Shown here in pieces: positions 1 to 7,627 of a stretch of DNA of 42,292 nt (position 1 is its first letter; the number at the start of each line of letters is the position of its first letter). The position numbers and the translations under genes are program-made. The notes beneath the pieces were generated by a model. That model worked only from the letters and a program-made list of their open reading frames with translations. It was not told where the DNA came from and searched no databases. This DNA is from Alteromonas sp. BMJM2 (GTDB lineage Bacteria > Pseudomonadota > Gammaproteobacteria > Enterobacterales > Alteromonadaceae): positions 1-42,292 of the forward strand of contig NZ_JAPVOT010000026.1 of the NCBI RefSeq assembly GCF_027257845.1. The letters run 5' to 3'.

Positions 1-7
1 CGCCTTA

Positions 8-49
8 CTGAAAATCTCGAAAGCGTAGCTTTCGAAAGAAGATTTTCAG
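8..49. repeat. Hairpin abutting the tRNA-Glu 5' end
   Basis: Two nested inverted repeats are visible. CTGAAAATCT at 8-17 pairs with AGATTTTCAG at 40-49, and CGAAAGC at 18-24 pairs with GCTTTCG at 28-34. The final G of the outer arm is the first base of the tRNA. In RNA this would be a strong stem directly before the mature 5' end, so it may be the spacer of a multi-tRNA transcript and affect processing. That role is inference. Confidence 0.6.
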
Positions 50-124
50 TCCCCTTCGTCTAGAGGCCTAGGACACCGCCCTTTCACGGCGGTAACAGGG
101 GTTCGAATCCCCTAGGGGACGCCA
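49..124 (+). tRNA. tRNA-Glu (anticodon TTC)
   Basis: The 76-nt cloverleaf is complete. The acceptor strands GTCCCCT and AGGGGAC pair. The anticodon stem CCGCC/GGCGG encloses the loop CTTTCAC with anticodon TTC, the T-loop reads GGTTCGAATCC, and the encoded 3' end is GCCA. It decodes Glu GAA/GAG codons. The sequence just before it looks like a tRNA spacer, so it is probably the last member of a tRNA cluster that begins outside the window. Confidence 0.97.
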
Positions 125-128
125 TATC

Positions 129-160
129 GAAAAAACCAGCCAATCGGCTGGTTTTTTTGT
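129..160 (+). terminator. Rho-independent terminator after tRNA-Glu
   Basis: An AACCAGCC / GGCTGGTT stem with an AATC loop is followed at once by a run of T. This is a classic intrinsic terminator ending the tRNA transcript. Confidence 0.9.
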
Positions 161-482
161 TTTAACGCTTAAATTTTGTGAGCGTACATCACTTAAGTGT
201 TAAACCTCTTTATCTTCGTTCACTGTTTTCAATAGCGTTACTCCTCAATCCCATCCATTTCTGCTTTTTATTTGACGATTCTAATCTACATTAACCTTAC
301 ATCAACGGGAGTAATGCTCTTGCTGCTGGATGAAGGCGTTTGAATATATTGAGTGTCTGTCCACTTTTGTTCGCGTTCTATGTCCGCTTTTAAACGAGTG
401 TCTGTCCGCCTTCATTTCGCTTTTATTTAAGCTTTCATTGTGCCTTATTTAACGGGGAGCACTTTGAAGGAGGTAACGTTAA
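161..482. other. Intergenic stretch with two dispersed repeats
   Basis: No gene is visible between the tRNA terminator and the small frame at 483. The stretch is AT-rich. It holds two minus-oriented copies of the dispersed repeat, AGTGTCTGTCC at 352-362 and 397-407. The second has the flank AAACG on its left, which recurs at several other copies, and a partial copy (TGTCCGC) lies at 381-387. Confidence 0.6.
352..407 (-). repeat. Dispersed GGACAGACACT repeat, two copies
   Basis: Two copies of the 11-bp core, both with GGACAG on the minus strand, are spaced 45 bp apart upstream of the metallopeptidase gene. They belong to the family found throughout the first 24.8 kb. Confidence 0.8.
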
Positions 483-572
483 GTGCACAAAAATGTACTC
501 GGTGTACAGTCAGAGTTACTGCTAGAGCCCAGTTGGGTGGGGGACATCACATACTTTAGGAAATACAGGTGA
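483..572 (+). CDS. Possible 29-aa small protein or leader peptide
   Basis: A GTG-initiated frame of 29 codons ends in TGA. It is preceded by a full-strength ribosome binding site, AAGGAGGT at 467-474, eight bases before the start. The product would begin VHKNVLGVQSELLLEPSW. No family is recognised. It lies 42 bp before the start preferred for the metallopeptidase, so it could be a translated leader of that gene or an independent small protein. The support is the binding site alone. Conservation is unknown. Confidence 0.35.
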   Translation: MHKNVLGVQSELLLEPSWVGDITYFRKYR

Positions 573-614
573 TATCATAACGTCATTGATAAAATGAAGA
601 ACAAAGAGGCTATT

Positions 615-1520
615 ATGCAAAATTACTCAATCGGCACTGCGGGAAAGCCGTGGGGCGAGAAAGAAAAAGCACAGTGGTATGAACAGCAAAGCGTAAAGCG
701 CAGTGTAAAAGAGGAAGTGTTTACGAAGTTACAAAGAATTATTCCCGAAGGTTTCAGGTTACAGCAATACGGCGCATTACCCTATGATGAAGGGCGATAC
801 CCGCTCTATGCCGTAGTACCAACGTCATTTGACAGTTCTAAACCATCTGCATTAGTCACAGGCGGGGTACATGGCTACGAAACGAGTGGTGTGCAAGGCG
901 CGCTGAAGTTTATTGAAACTAAACTATCAGGGTTTGCCGCAAACGTTAACATTGTTGTAGTGCCCTGCGTTAGTCCGTGGGCCTATGAGACAATCAACAG
1001 ATGGAACCCGCTAGCTATCGATCCGAATCGTTCTTTTTATCCTGATTCACCAGCTCCTGAATCTCAGCAATTGATGCAGTTTGTGATGTCGTTAAAGACA
1101 GAGCTCTCATTGCATATTGATCTGCATGAGACTACTGATACAGACAATAGTGAATTTAGGCCCGCGTTAGCAGCTCGCGATGGAACTGATCACGACAACT
1201 GGAACATACCAGATGGGTTCTATACGGTAGCGAATACACCAAACCCACAGCTTGCTTTTCAACAGGCTGTCATCGAAGCTGTTAAGGCTGTTACTCACAT
1301 AGCGCCTCCTGATGAAAGTGGAAAAATTATAGGTGCTGACGTCGTGAGTGAAGGGGTTATTTGTTACGACAAGAAATCTCTTTTTCTTTGCGGTGGAATG
1401 ACCAATGCAAACTTTGTTACCACAACCGAAGTGTATCCAGACAGTGATAATGCTACGCCAGAAAATTGTAACGATGCGCAAGTGGCGGCAGTATGTGCTG
1501 CACTTGATTTTATAATGTAA
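615..1520 (+). CDS. M14-family zinc metallopeptidase / aspartoacylase-like protein
   Basis: The 301-aa product has the zinc signature of the M14 carboxypeptidase/aspartoacylase superfamily. GGVHGYE supplies the HxxE pair (His86, Glu89), a DPNRSF segment resembles the substrate-binding NR motif of aspartoacylases, and HIDLHE provides the third ligand around His171. No signal peptide is seen, so it is probably cytoplasmic and cleaves a small N-acyl amino acid or peptide. The substrate cannot be named. An upstream ATG at 594 would add seven residues. I prefer 615 because AAAGAGG lies just before it and nothing comparable precedes 594. It stands alone, with a small gene 95 bp downstream. Confidence 0.82.
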   Translation: MQNYSIGTAGKPWGEKEKAQWYEQQSVKRSVKEEVFTKLQRIIPEGFRLQQYGALPYDEGRYPLYAVVPTSFDSSKPSALVTGGVHGYETSGVQGALKFIETKLSGFAANVNIVVVPCVSPWAYETINRWNPLAIDPNRSFYPDSPAPESQQLMQFVMSLKTELSLHIDLHETTDTDNSEFRPALAARDGTDHDNWNIPDGFYTVANTPNPQLAFQQAVIEAVKAVTHIAPPDESGKIIGADVVSEGVICYDKKSLFLCGGMTNANFVTTTEVYPDSDNATPENCNDAQVAAVCAALDFIM

Positions 1521-1589
1521 CTTTCACGATACAGTATCGAGTACATTAACATTTGGACGCTTGAACGTTTAGACGTCTAGATGTATATT

Positions 1590-1612
1590 GAGCCTTCTTT
1601 TAGAGGAGGCTC
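1590..1612 (+). promoter_or_regulatory. Hairpin that buries a Shine-Dalgarno site
   Basis: GAGCCTTCT at 1590-1598 can pair with AGGAGGCTC at 1604-1612 (eight Watson-Crick pairs and one wobble), leaving a TTTAG loop. The right arm contains the GGAGG ribosome binding site of the small gene starting at 1616. It may repress translation or be a weak terminator for the upstream gene. No T tract follows, so the first reading is somewhat favoured. Confidence 0.4.
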
Positions 1613-1615
1613 ATT

Positions 1616-1804
1616 GTGTTTACTTTTTCAGCAGTTATTTTCGACGGTAATAAACAGTCTTTAGTAAGACATAATTGTCAAACCGACTTAGAATTTTCTG
1701 CATACCTTGAAGCGCGCTACGGTTGTTATGTTTGTCTATGGTCGAATAAAGAGCTATCAGAGAACACGCTAGCGAATATAGCGGCCACAAAAAAGTTACA
1801 GTAA
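1616..1804 (+). CDS. Small hypothetical protein, 62 aa
   Basis: A GTG-started frame with AGAGGAGG six bases upstream encodes a 62-residue acidic-to-neutral protein with no signal peptide or membrane segment. It contains two cysteines close together (YGCYVCLW) plus one earlier, which might bind a metal but do not form a recognised motif. No family is recognised. It lies 22 bp upstream of the DUF1289 gene on the same strand and is probably co-transcribed with it. Confidence 0.6.
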   Translation: MFTFSAVIFDGNKQSLVRHNCQTDLEFSAYLEARYGCYVCLWSNKELSENTLANIAATKKLQ

Positions 1805-1826
1805 TCCCTTAAGTTGAAGTAGTAGA

Positions 1827-1994
1827 ATGAATAACCCCATATCTCACTGCAAAGCGCAGTGTAAACTCACCAATGACGATATCTGCAGTGGCTGCAACAG
1901 AACCCTAGATGAAATTGTAAATTGGGCGTCATACACCTTTGATCAAAAAAATGCGGTAATCCAGCGACTCAACACCCTCGAAGATAATGATTAG
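1827..1994 (+). CDS. DUF1289 small cysteine-rich protein
   Basis: This 55-aa protein has the four-cysteine pattern of DUF1289: Cys8 and Cys12 (CKAQC), then Cys20 and Cys23 (ICSGCNRTLDE), followed by the family's typical EIVNW stretch. The cysteines probably bind a metal or Fe-S centre. The biochemical role of the family is not established. In enterobacteria the relative YdhL is a short protein of similar size. The start is the ATG after a weak purine-rich stretch. The gene ends 295 bp before dusC, and that gap is occupied by three dispersed repeats. Confidence 0.82.
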   Translation: MNNPISHCKAQCKLTNDDICSGCNRTLDEIVNWASYTFDQKNAVIQRLNTLEDND

Positions 1995-2013
1995 CCTAAA
2001 GTGTTCTAAAGTG

Positions 2014-2103
2014 AAACTGAAAGTGGACAGACACTTGAAATTCAAAACTGAAAGTGGACAGACACTTGAAATTCAAAACGTAGCTCAAAGCGGACAGACA
2101 CTC
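2014..2103 (+). repeat. Dispersed repeat mini-array, three copies
   Basis: Core GGACAGACACT occurs at 2025-2035, 2056-2066 and 2092-2102, all on the plus strand, downstream of and in the same sense as the DUF1289 gene. The first two lie in a near-perfect 31-bp tandem unit (AAACTGAAAGT, core, TGAAATTC). The third carries the alternative flanks AAAGC and CGTTTTA that recur elsewhere. Confidence 0.88.
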
Positions 2104-2289
2104 GTTTTATTTAAAATGCTCACTTTTTCCTCAAACGCTTCGAAACGGTATATGTAAGCCACTGCTTGGTCATCTCTCAGGCTTACCTCTGCTGTGGATA
2201 GTAATATTAACTTTAGCCGCATAGCGACCAGCCAACCTTTTTGATAAACTCGCGCCGATTTTTCTTACTTATCTTGAGCTCAATTTCGA

Positions 2290-3228
2290 ATGAAAATAAT
2301 GCTGGCCCCGATGGAAGGGGTAGTCGACCATCTAATGAGAGACATGTTGACCCGCGTTGGCGGCTTTGATCAATGTGTGACGGAATTTGTTCGCGTCGTT
2401 GATCAAAAGCTACCTAAAAAGACCTTTTATAAAATTTGTCCAGAGCTTCATACCGACGGAAAGACTGCCTCAGGTGTGCCTGTGCGTGTTCAGCTATTAG
2501 GGCAGCACGCCCAATGGTTAGCAGAAAACGCTGAAACTGCTGTCGAACTTGGTTCTCCCGGAGTCGATCTAAATTTTGGATGCCCTGCTAAAACCGTCAA
2601 CAAAAGCAAGGGCGGAGCCGTTTTATTAAAAGAAACTCAAACGCTATATGACATTGTAAAGGCAGTGCGAGACGCCGTACCGCAGCATATTCCGGTGTCG
2701 GCAAAAATTCGTTTAGGATTCGAAGACAAGTCACTAGCCGTTGATAACGCCATAGCGATAACAGAAGCCGGCGCTTCAGAACTGGTGGTGCATGCCCGTA
2801 CCAAAACAGAGGGCTATAAACCGCCTGCATACTGGGATTGGATAGCGAAAATTAAGCAGCACACCGATATTCCGTTGGTTGCAAATGGTGAAATATGGAA
2901 CGCTGATGACGCCCAGAAATGCCAAGACCAATCTGATTGTATCAACCTTATGGTTGGACGGGGCGCTCTCGCAATGCCTAATCTTGCACGGGTGATAAAA
3001 TTTGGCGAAACCCCTATGCTATGGCCAGAATTGGCTGCGCTGCTTATTCAATATTCGGGTTATGAAATCTTTGGTGATAAGGGGCGGTATTATCCAAATA
3101 GAATTAAGCAGTGGTGTGGGTATCTAAAAAGACAGTACCCTGAAGCAGAGATTCTTTTTAACGACATAAGACGCCTTACCAACTCGCAAGATATCGTTGA
3201 CGTGTTAGCTCGTCAGTCTTCCCAGTAA
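2290..3228 (+). CDS. dusC: tRNA-dihydrouridine(16) synthase
   Basis: DusC is an FMN-dependent enzyme that reduces uridine 16 in the D-loop of tRNA using NADPH. The 312-aa length is typical. The TIM-barrel start MLAPMEGVVD, the catalytic segment NFGCPAKTVNKSKGGA (Cys98 as proton donor), the KIRLG strand and the VVHARTK flavin/phosphate segment are all present. Assignment to DusC rather than DusA or DusB rests on overall length and the MEGVVDHLMR start. It is monocistronic here. The ribosome binding site is weak (TTGAGCTC region), and no alternative start fits the conserved N-terminus better. Confidence 0.93.
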   Translation: MKIMLAPMEGVVDHLMRDMLTRVGGFDQCVTEFVRVVDQKLPKKTFYKICPELHTDGKTASGVPVRVQLLGQHAQWLAENAETAVELGSPGVDLNFGCPAKTVNKSKGGAVLLKETQTLYDIVKAVRDAVPQHIPVSAKIRLGFEDKSLAVDNAIAITEAGASELVVHARTKTEGYKPPAYWDWIAKIKQHTDIPLVANGEIWNADDAQKCQDQSDCINLMVGRGALAMPNLARVIKFGETPMLWPELAALLIQYSGYEIFGDKGRYYPNRIKQWCGYLKRQYPEAEILFNDIRRLTNSQDIVDVLARQSSQ

Positions 3229-3364
3229 ACAGAAGGTTTATCCCAGAGTTACTTGGTTTTATTTACTCAATTGTCTACTCTCTGAAAGCGACATAACCCA
3301 AACGTTATGTTCTTATCTATAAAACCATAATCAATAAAATCATAACAATTGCTCTGGGGTACAC

Positions 3365-4792
3365 ATGAAACTAACACCAACGAAGCTGACGCTTATGTTG
3401 GCTTGTACTATGTCCTTGCTAACAGCAGGGTGCAGTAAACAAACCGACAATGATAGCGCTAAGGCGCCAAAGGTCATCATAGATCCAAACCCTTATCCAA
3501 GCACTTATACGCCTATAGAAGGCCAGCCAACGCTTATTACTAATGTCACCATATTAGATGGTGTGGGTAACCGTATTGAAAACGGCAGCATTTATTTTGC
3601 AAACGGTAAAATTCAAGCACTAGCAGAAAGCGGACAGACACTCGACGTGCCTGATGAAACAGCTGTCATTGACGGTGCTGGTAAGTGGGTTACACCTGGC
3701 ATTATCGACAACCACAGTCATTTGGGCGTATATCCTTCGCCATCTACACGCTCTCATTCTGATGGCAATGAAATGACAAACCCAGTGACCGCACAAGTAT
3801 GGGCAGAGCATTCAGTGTGGCCTCAAGATCCAGGTTTTGGGCGCGCACTGGCTGGCGGTGTTACGTCGCTACAAATTCTTCCTGGCTCAGCCAACCTTTT
3901 CGGTGGCCGTTCAGTAGTATTAAAAAACGTTCCCAATAGAACCATGCAAGATATGAAATTTCCCGATGCTCCCTATGGAATGAAGATGGCGTGTGGCGAA
4001 AACCCCAAGCGGGTTTATGGTCAAAAAGGTGGCCCCATGACCCGCATGGGGAACGTTGCAGGTTATCGACAGGCTTGGTCTGACGCGCAAGACTACATGC
4101 GAAAATGGGACAAATATGAAACCGATTATCAGGCGGGCAAAGACGCTAAAGCGCCGAAACGAGATTTAAAGCTTGAAACGTTAGCGGGCGTACTCAATGG
4201 CGATATCCGTGTGCACATGCATTGTTATCGGGCTGATGAGATGACGGTCATGATGGATGTAATGCAGGAGTTTGATTATCAGATTGGGACCTTTCATCAC
4301 GCTGTAGAGGCTTATAAAATTGCTGATAAACTAAAAGCAAATAATGTGTGCTCGGCAATGTGGGCAGATTGGTGGGGCTTTAAAATGGAAGCGTATGACG
4401 GCATTAGAGAAAACATTCCCGCAGTACATGCCGCAGGTGCCTGTGCCATTGTTCATTCTGATAGTGACTTAGGCATACAGAGATTGAATCAAGAAGCAGC
4501 CAAAGCGTGGTCTGACGGCAAACGAGCAGGTCTTGATATTCCGATGAAAGATGCGTGGACTTGGCTTTCAGCTAACCCTGCCAAATCGTTAGGTGTATTC
4601 GATAAAACGGGCTCGTTAGAAAAGGGCAAACAAGCCGACGTAGTGTTGTGGAACGATAACCCATTTTCGACTTATGCCAAAGCTGAGCATGTTTATATAG
4701 ACGGCGGGCTTGCGTATTCACTTAGCGATAGTACTTCATGGCCGGTAAGTGACTTCGAGTTAGGTCAAGTAGGTGAGGGAGATACCAAATGA
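3365..4792 (+). CDS. Amidohydrolase-family lipoprotein with intact metal site
   Basis: The first gene of a two-gene operon encodes a 475-aa protein. It begins with a lipoprotein signal peptide ending LLTAGC (lipidated Cys23), so it is predicted to be membrane-anchored on the periplasmic side. The fold is that of imidazolonepropionase-like amidohydrolases. The metal motif HSH is at His117/His119, later histidines lie in VHMHCYRADE and GTFHHAVEAYK, and an Asp lies in VHSDSDLG. Family members hydrolyse cyclic amides or dipeptides, but no substrate can be named. A dispersed repeat lies inside the coding region at 3632-3642 and is read as Ser-Gly-Gln-Thr-Leu (residues 89-93) in a loop between N-terminal strands. 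The stop overlaps the next start in an ATGA arrangement. Confidence 0.85.
   Translation: MKLTPTKLTLMLACTMSLLTAGCSKQTDNDSAKAPKVIIDPNPYPSTYTPIEGQPTLITNVTILDGVGNRIENGSIYFANGKIQALAESGQTLDVPDETAVIDGAGKWVTPGIIDNHSHLGVYPSPSTRSHSDGNEMTNPVTAQVWAEHSVWPQDPGFGRALAGGVTSLQILPGSANLFGGRSVVLKNVPNRTMQDMKFPDAPYGMKMACGENPKRVYGQKGGPMTRMGNVAGYRQAWSDAQDYMRKWDKYETDYQAGKDAKAPKRDLKLETLAGVLNGDIRVHMHCYRADEMTVMMDVMQEFDYQIGTFHHAVEAYKIADKLKANNVCSAMWADWWGFKMEAYDGIRENIPAVHAAGACAIVHSDSDLGIQRLNQEAAKAWSDGKRAGLDIPMKDAWTWLSANPAKSLGVFDKTGSLEKGKQADVVLWNDNPFSTYAKAEHVYIDGGLAYSLSDSTSWPVSDFELGQVGEGDTK
3632..3642 (+). repeat. Dispersed repeat inside amidohydrolase gene
   Basis: A perfect GGACAGACACT core preceded by AAAGC and followed by CG, matching the flanks of intergenic copies. 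It is read in the frame G-Q-T-L. The sense strand carries GGACAG. Confidence 0.85.
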
Positions 4793-6117
4793 AAAAGTTA
4801 ATAATATTATTAGCCGCGCTCACAATGACGTCTTATGTTCATGCTGAAAATATTGCCATTGTCGGCGGTAAAGTACACACCATGACATCTCAAGGCGTGA
4901 TAGAAAATGGCACTGTGTTGCTGTCAAATGGTCGCATAAATGCAGTGTTAGCTAACGGTGATGTACCTGATGGCTACCGAGTCATAGATGCAAGCGGTAA
5001 AGTAGTTACTCCTGGTTTCATTGGTGCCTTAACATCGCTTGGTCTGGTTGAAGTGTCATCATCATCTGGTGTGGTGGATGCGAGCATTGAGATTACATCT
5101 ATATCAAAAACCGGCGCTGCATTTGATGTTCAATTCGCAATAAACCCGGACAGTTCGCTTATCGCGATAACCCGGTTAGAGGGTATTACCTCTGCTGCCA
5201 CCACCATGAATAGAAGCGACTATCTGTTTGGCGGTCAAGGTGCGGTGATCAGTCTTGAGGGCCACCGCCTAGATGGTGAGGGCGCAAATGCTAACGATTA
5301 TAAAAGCGGACAGACACCCGTTTTAAAATCGGGCGCGTTTATGACAGTGGATGCGGGCAGCGATGGCGCTGAAGTGTCAGGGGGCTCTAGAGCGTCACTA
5401 TGGGTAATGCTCGGCAAAGTAATTGAAGAAGCGAAGCAAGCGAGTGATAACCTATCTCCTGAAAAATCATGGTATGGCATAAACTCGCGTTTAGACGTGG
5501 CAGCACTCAAAAAGGTAGTTGCAGGACACATGCCGCTGTTTATGCGAGCTGATAGGGCGGCCGATATTCGACAGGTTATTGCCTTTAAAGACAGGCACTC
5601 GTCGATTAACGTAGTACTTGTCCACGGTGTTGAAGCATGGAGAGTCGCGAAGGAACTCGCTGGTGCTAATATTCCGGTTATTATCGACCCAGAATACAAC
5701 TTACCAGGTGGGTTTGACCAAATGGGCGCAACTTTAACTAATGCTGCTCGACTCCATGAAGCTGGTGTAGAAGTCGCTATAGGCATGGATACGCATAATA
5801 TTCGTTTGGCGGCGCAACATGCTGGTAATGCCGTTGCAAATGGTTTACCTCATGAGACCGGATTAGCGAGCCTGACTAGTGTACCTGCGAAAATCCTGGG
5901 CCTTGAAAAGGAAGTTGGAAGTCTTCGGCAAGGCGCAAGAGCTGATGTTGTTATTTGGTCAGGTGATCCGTTAGAAGTAACAGAAGCGGCTGAGTCGGTT
6001 TTCATTGGCGGGACAGCCATTAAAATGGAATCTAGGCAAACGAAGTTGCGTGATAGGTATATGTCGCTGCAACAAATGAAACATGCCACCCCGTCGCAGT
6101 ATGAGCGTGTTGAGTAA
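4789..6117 (+). CDS. Amidohydrolase-like protein lacking the HxH metal motif
   Basis: The second gene of the operon overlaps the first by four bases. The 442-aa product has a Sec signal peptide, with cleavage likely after VHA at residue 19, and shares the overall amidohydrolase layout with its neighbour (N-terminal strands, VVTPGFIG, C-terminal GSLRQGARADVVIWSGDPL). Where the partner has NHSHLG this protein has ALTSLG, so both metal-binding histidines are absent. Other positions are only partly kept (VLVHGVEAW, IGMDTHNIRL). It is probably catalytically inactive and a structural partner of the first protein. That role is inference. A dispersed repeat at 5308-5318 is read as Ser-Gly-Gln-Thr-Pro. 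Confidence 0.8.
   Translation: MKKLIILLAALTMTSYVHAENIAIVGGKVHTMTSQGVIENGTVLLSNGRINAVLANGDVPDGYRVIDASGKVVTPGFIGALTSLGLVEVSSSSGVVDASIEITSISKTGAAFDVQFAINPDSSLIAITRLEGITSAATTMNRSDYLFGGQGAVISLEGHRLDGEGANANDYKSGQTPVLKSGAFMTVDAGSDGAEVSGGSRASLWVMLGKVIEEAKQASDNLSPEKSWYGINSRLDVAALKKVVAGHMPLFMRADRAADIRQVIAFKDRHSSINVVLVHGVEAWRVAKELAGANIPVIIDPEYNLPGGFDQMGATLTNAARLHEAGVEVAIGMDTHNIRLAAQHAGNAVANGLPHETGLASLTSVPAKILGLEKEVGSLRQGARADVVIWSGDPLEVTEAAESVFIGGTAIKMESRQTKLRDRYMSLQQMKHATPSQYERVE
5308..5318 (+). repeat. Dispersed repeat inside second amidohydrolase gene
   Basis: GGACAGACACC has one mismatch at the last base of the core. It is flanked by AAAAGC and CGTTTTAAAA, the same extended flanks seen at the copies at 397 and 2092. 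It is read in the same frame (S-G-Q-T) as the copy in the neighbouring gene. Confidence 0.85.
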
Positions 6118-6135
6118 TATTGCATAACCTTCGAT

Positions 6136-6176
6136 GGAAAGTCGCACTTATATTTACTCTAAGTGCGGCTTTTCAT
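6136..6176. terminator. Bidirectional terminator between convergent genes
   Basis: GAAAGTCGCACTTA at 6137-6150 pairs with TAAGTGCGGCTTTTC at 6160-6174 with one bulge. The arms provide T-rich tails in both directions. It separates the amidohydrolase operon from the convergent transposase gene. Confidence 0.75.
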
Positions 6177-6177
6177 T

Positions 6178-7161
6178 TTAAGACAGATATTTGATAGCGT
6201 TTTTTACGTTTGGCCTTGAGCCTCTCTTACATCCGTCCGCAAATTTACGCATTTTGCTTTCATTGCCCACTGGGCCTGAAAAGAATGTTTCAAAGCGACT
6301 AGTTAATAAGCGCCATTTTTCTTGGTCCATCCCTATTTTAGACAGTAATCTATGAGGCAAATTAGGGAGTGTTGTTGTGCATTTATCTATATGAGCTTTA
6401 AATGTCGCTTCTACTAGTGATATGTAGTCGTGATATTTAAACGGTAAATGTGACTGTTTTTTTATCGCTTGATCGCTGAAGGCCATAAGATACTTGGGAT
6501 CTTTTCCCACTCTGTGAGCGTTTATTCGATAATGGATACTGGTATGTTTAGAGGTCTGAAGAGATGTTGCGATATTCGCTCTGATTGGATTTAAGTCGAC
6601 ATAGGCCATAACCGCAGCAAGCGCCTTATCATCTAATATCGCCTGAGAGCGAAATCGCCGTTCCCAAAAGTAGCCTGTACACTCATCTTCTCTATTGGCT
6701 CTCCTTGCGATGTATTCATTTAATAGCCGCATAAACCAACTAATGCTTTGCAGTCTTTCTCTGTACTGAGTTGACAGTGCTTTAATTTCATCACTCTCTT
6801 TTTCAGTGAACGCCTGATGTTGATCATCTAAATATCGCTGAACAATCGGTGGGCATTTATAAAACATCCTCCATCGCAATAATACTTCATCCATCGACCA
6901 GCCCTCAGCACGTCCTTTTGCGATGTGGAGCACTACATGAATGTGATTGTGCATAACGGCATAAGCACATAAATCGATGGCAAAGGCTTGAGATAATTTA
7001 TGCAATCTATCTGTAATCCACTTTCTCCTGTGCTCATAGTTTGCTCCCGTAAGCTTGTCTTTACCGCACAAGAACGACTGCCTTACGCAGCGTGAGGTGC
7101 AATGATAATAAGAAGTAATGTCTGTGTTTATTTGCTTGTAGCGTGGTAAAGGCATATCCAT
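6178..7161 (-). CDS. REP-associated tyrosine transposase (Y1/HUH, RAYT-like)
   Basis: This 327-aa protein belongs to the Y1-transposase relatives that mobilise short palindromic repeats. It has the metal-binding HUH motif in MHNHIHVVLH (His73, His75) and a candidate nucleophile Tyr150 in NEYIARRAN. The family's conserved C-terminal block follows as GYFWERRF and AYVDLNPIRANIA, with about 125 more residues after it that I do not recognise. Such enzymes nick and rejoin single-stranded DNA at REP hairpins. The gene has no terminal repeats of its own and sits as a single gene. Upstream, 160-220 bp from the start, is a perfect inverted pair of the dispersed repeat, the arrangement expected for a RAYT and its REP. 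An alternative ATG lies two codons downstream (7155), with better spacing to a GGGA site. Confidence 0.85.
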   Translation of the reverse strand: MDMPLPRYKQINTDITSYYHCTSRCVRQSFLCGKDKLTGANYEHRRKWITDRLHKLSQAFAIDLCAYAVMHNHIHVVLHIAKGRAEGWSMDEVLLRWRMFYKCPPIVQRYLDDQHQAFTEKESDEIKALSTQYRERLQSISWFMRLLNEYIARRANREDECTGYFWERRFRSQAILDDKALAAVMAYVDLNPIRANIATSLQTSKHTSIHYRINAHRVGKDPKYLMAFSDQAIKKQSHLPFKYHDYISLVEATFKAHIDKCTTTLPNLPHRLLSKIGMDQEKWRLLTSRFETFFSGPVGNESKMRKFADGCKRGSRPNVKNAIKYLS

Positions 7162-7320
7162 ATCCCAATATTTTCTTAGTATTATGAATAAATAGAGCCG
7201 GATGTGAACTGAGCTTTGGAGCAGGATTATCGTGTTTTATTCTGTTTCAGAAAGTGCGACGGGAAGAATCAGGTCGAGAGCGCTACAGTAGCCTTACTAT
7301 AAAAAAGTGTAAATCACAGC

Positions 7321-7380
7321 GGACGGACGCTTGAATTGCAGTGGACAGACACTCATTGTCAAACAAGTGTCTGTCCACTG
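7321..7380. repeat. Inverted pair of the dispersed repeat upstream of the transposase
   Basis: CAGTGGACAGACACT at 7339-7353 and its exact reverse complement at 7366-7380 form a 15-bp perfect stem around a 12-nt loop. A degenerate copy (GGACGGACGCT) precedes it at 7321-7331. This is the longest perfect inverted pair of the repeat in the window. Confidence 0.92.
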
Positions 7381-7397
7381 AAGTTTTTATATGTCAA

Positions 7398-7583
7398 TTA
7401 GGCAAACACATCAACACGACTGCCTAAACGGCTATCGCTATTATTTGAGGATGTTTCATTGGACGGCCTTGATTCGCTAACCTGATTGGTCTGCTCACTA
7501 CGCTGTTCTTGGCGCTGTGGTGCCTGTGGCGTCGATTCTAAAATTGTAGACACTGGTGCCGAGTTTACTGAAGAAATGTCCAT
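7398..7583 (-). CDS. Small hydrophilic hypothetical protein, 61 aa
   Basis: A 61-residue protein begins MDISSVNSAP and is followed by a Ser/Gln/Glu/Asn-rich, probably disordered middle and a C-terminus ending SRVDVFA. AAAGAGG lies about six bases before the ATG, which supports it as a real gene. The MDIS start recalls short YjfB-like putative motility proteins, but the rest does not match well enough to name it. It is followed by a reverse-oriented dispersed repeat about 20 bp after its stop. Confidence 0.55.
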   Translation of the reverse strand: MDISSVNSAPVSTILESTPQAPQRQEQRSEQTNQVSESRPSNETSSNNSDSRLGSRVDVFA

Positions 7584-7627
7584 AATGCCTCTTTATTACT
7601 TAAATCTATTAATAGAAAATAGCACAA

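Noticed and set aside
2014..2103. CRISPR-like array
   Set aside because: Units are too short (11-bp core), spacers are themselves repeated, copy number is two or three, and no cas genes are present.
5298..5786. 162-aa antisense frame in the second amidohydrolase gene
   Set aside because: It is the complementary shadow of a well-supported coding region, with a Ser/Ala-rich product typical of antisense frames.
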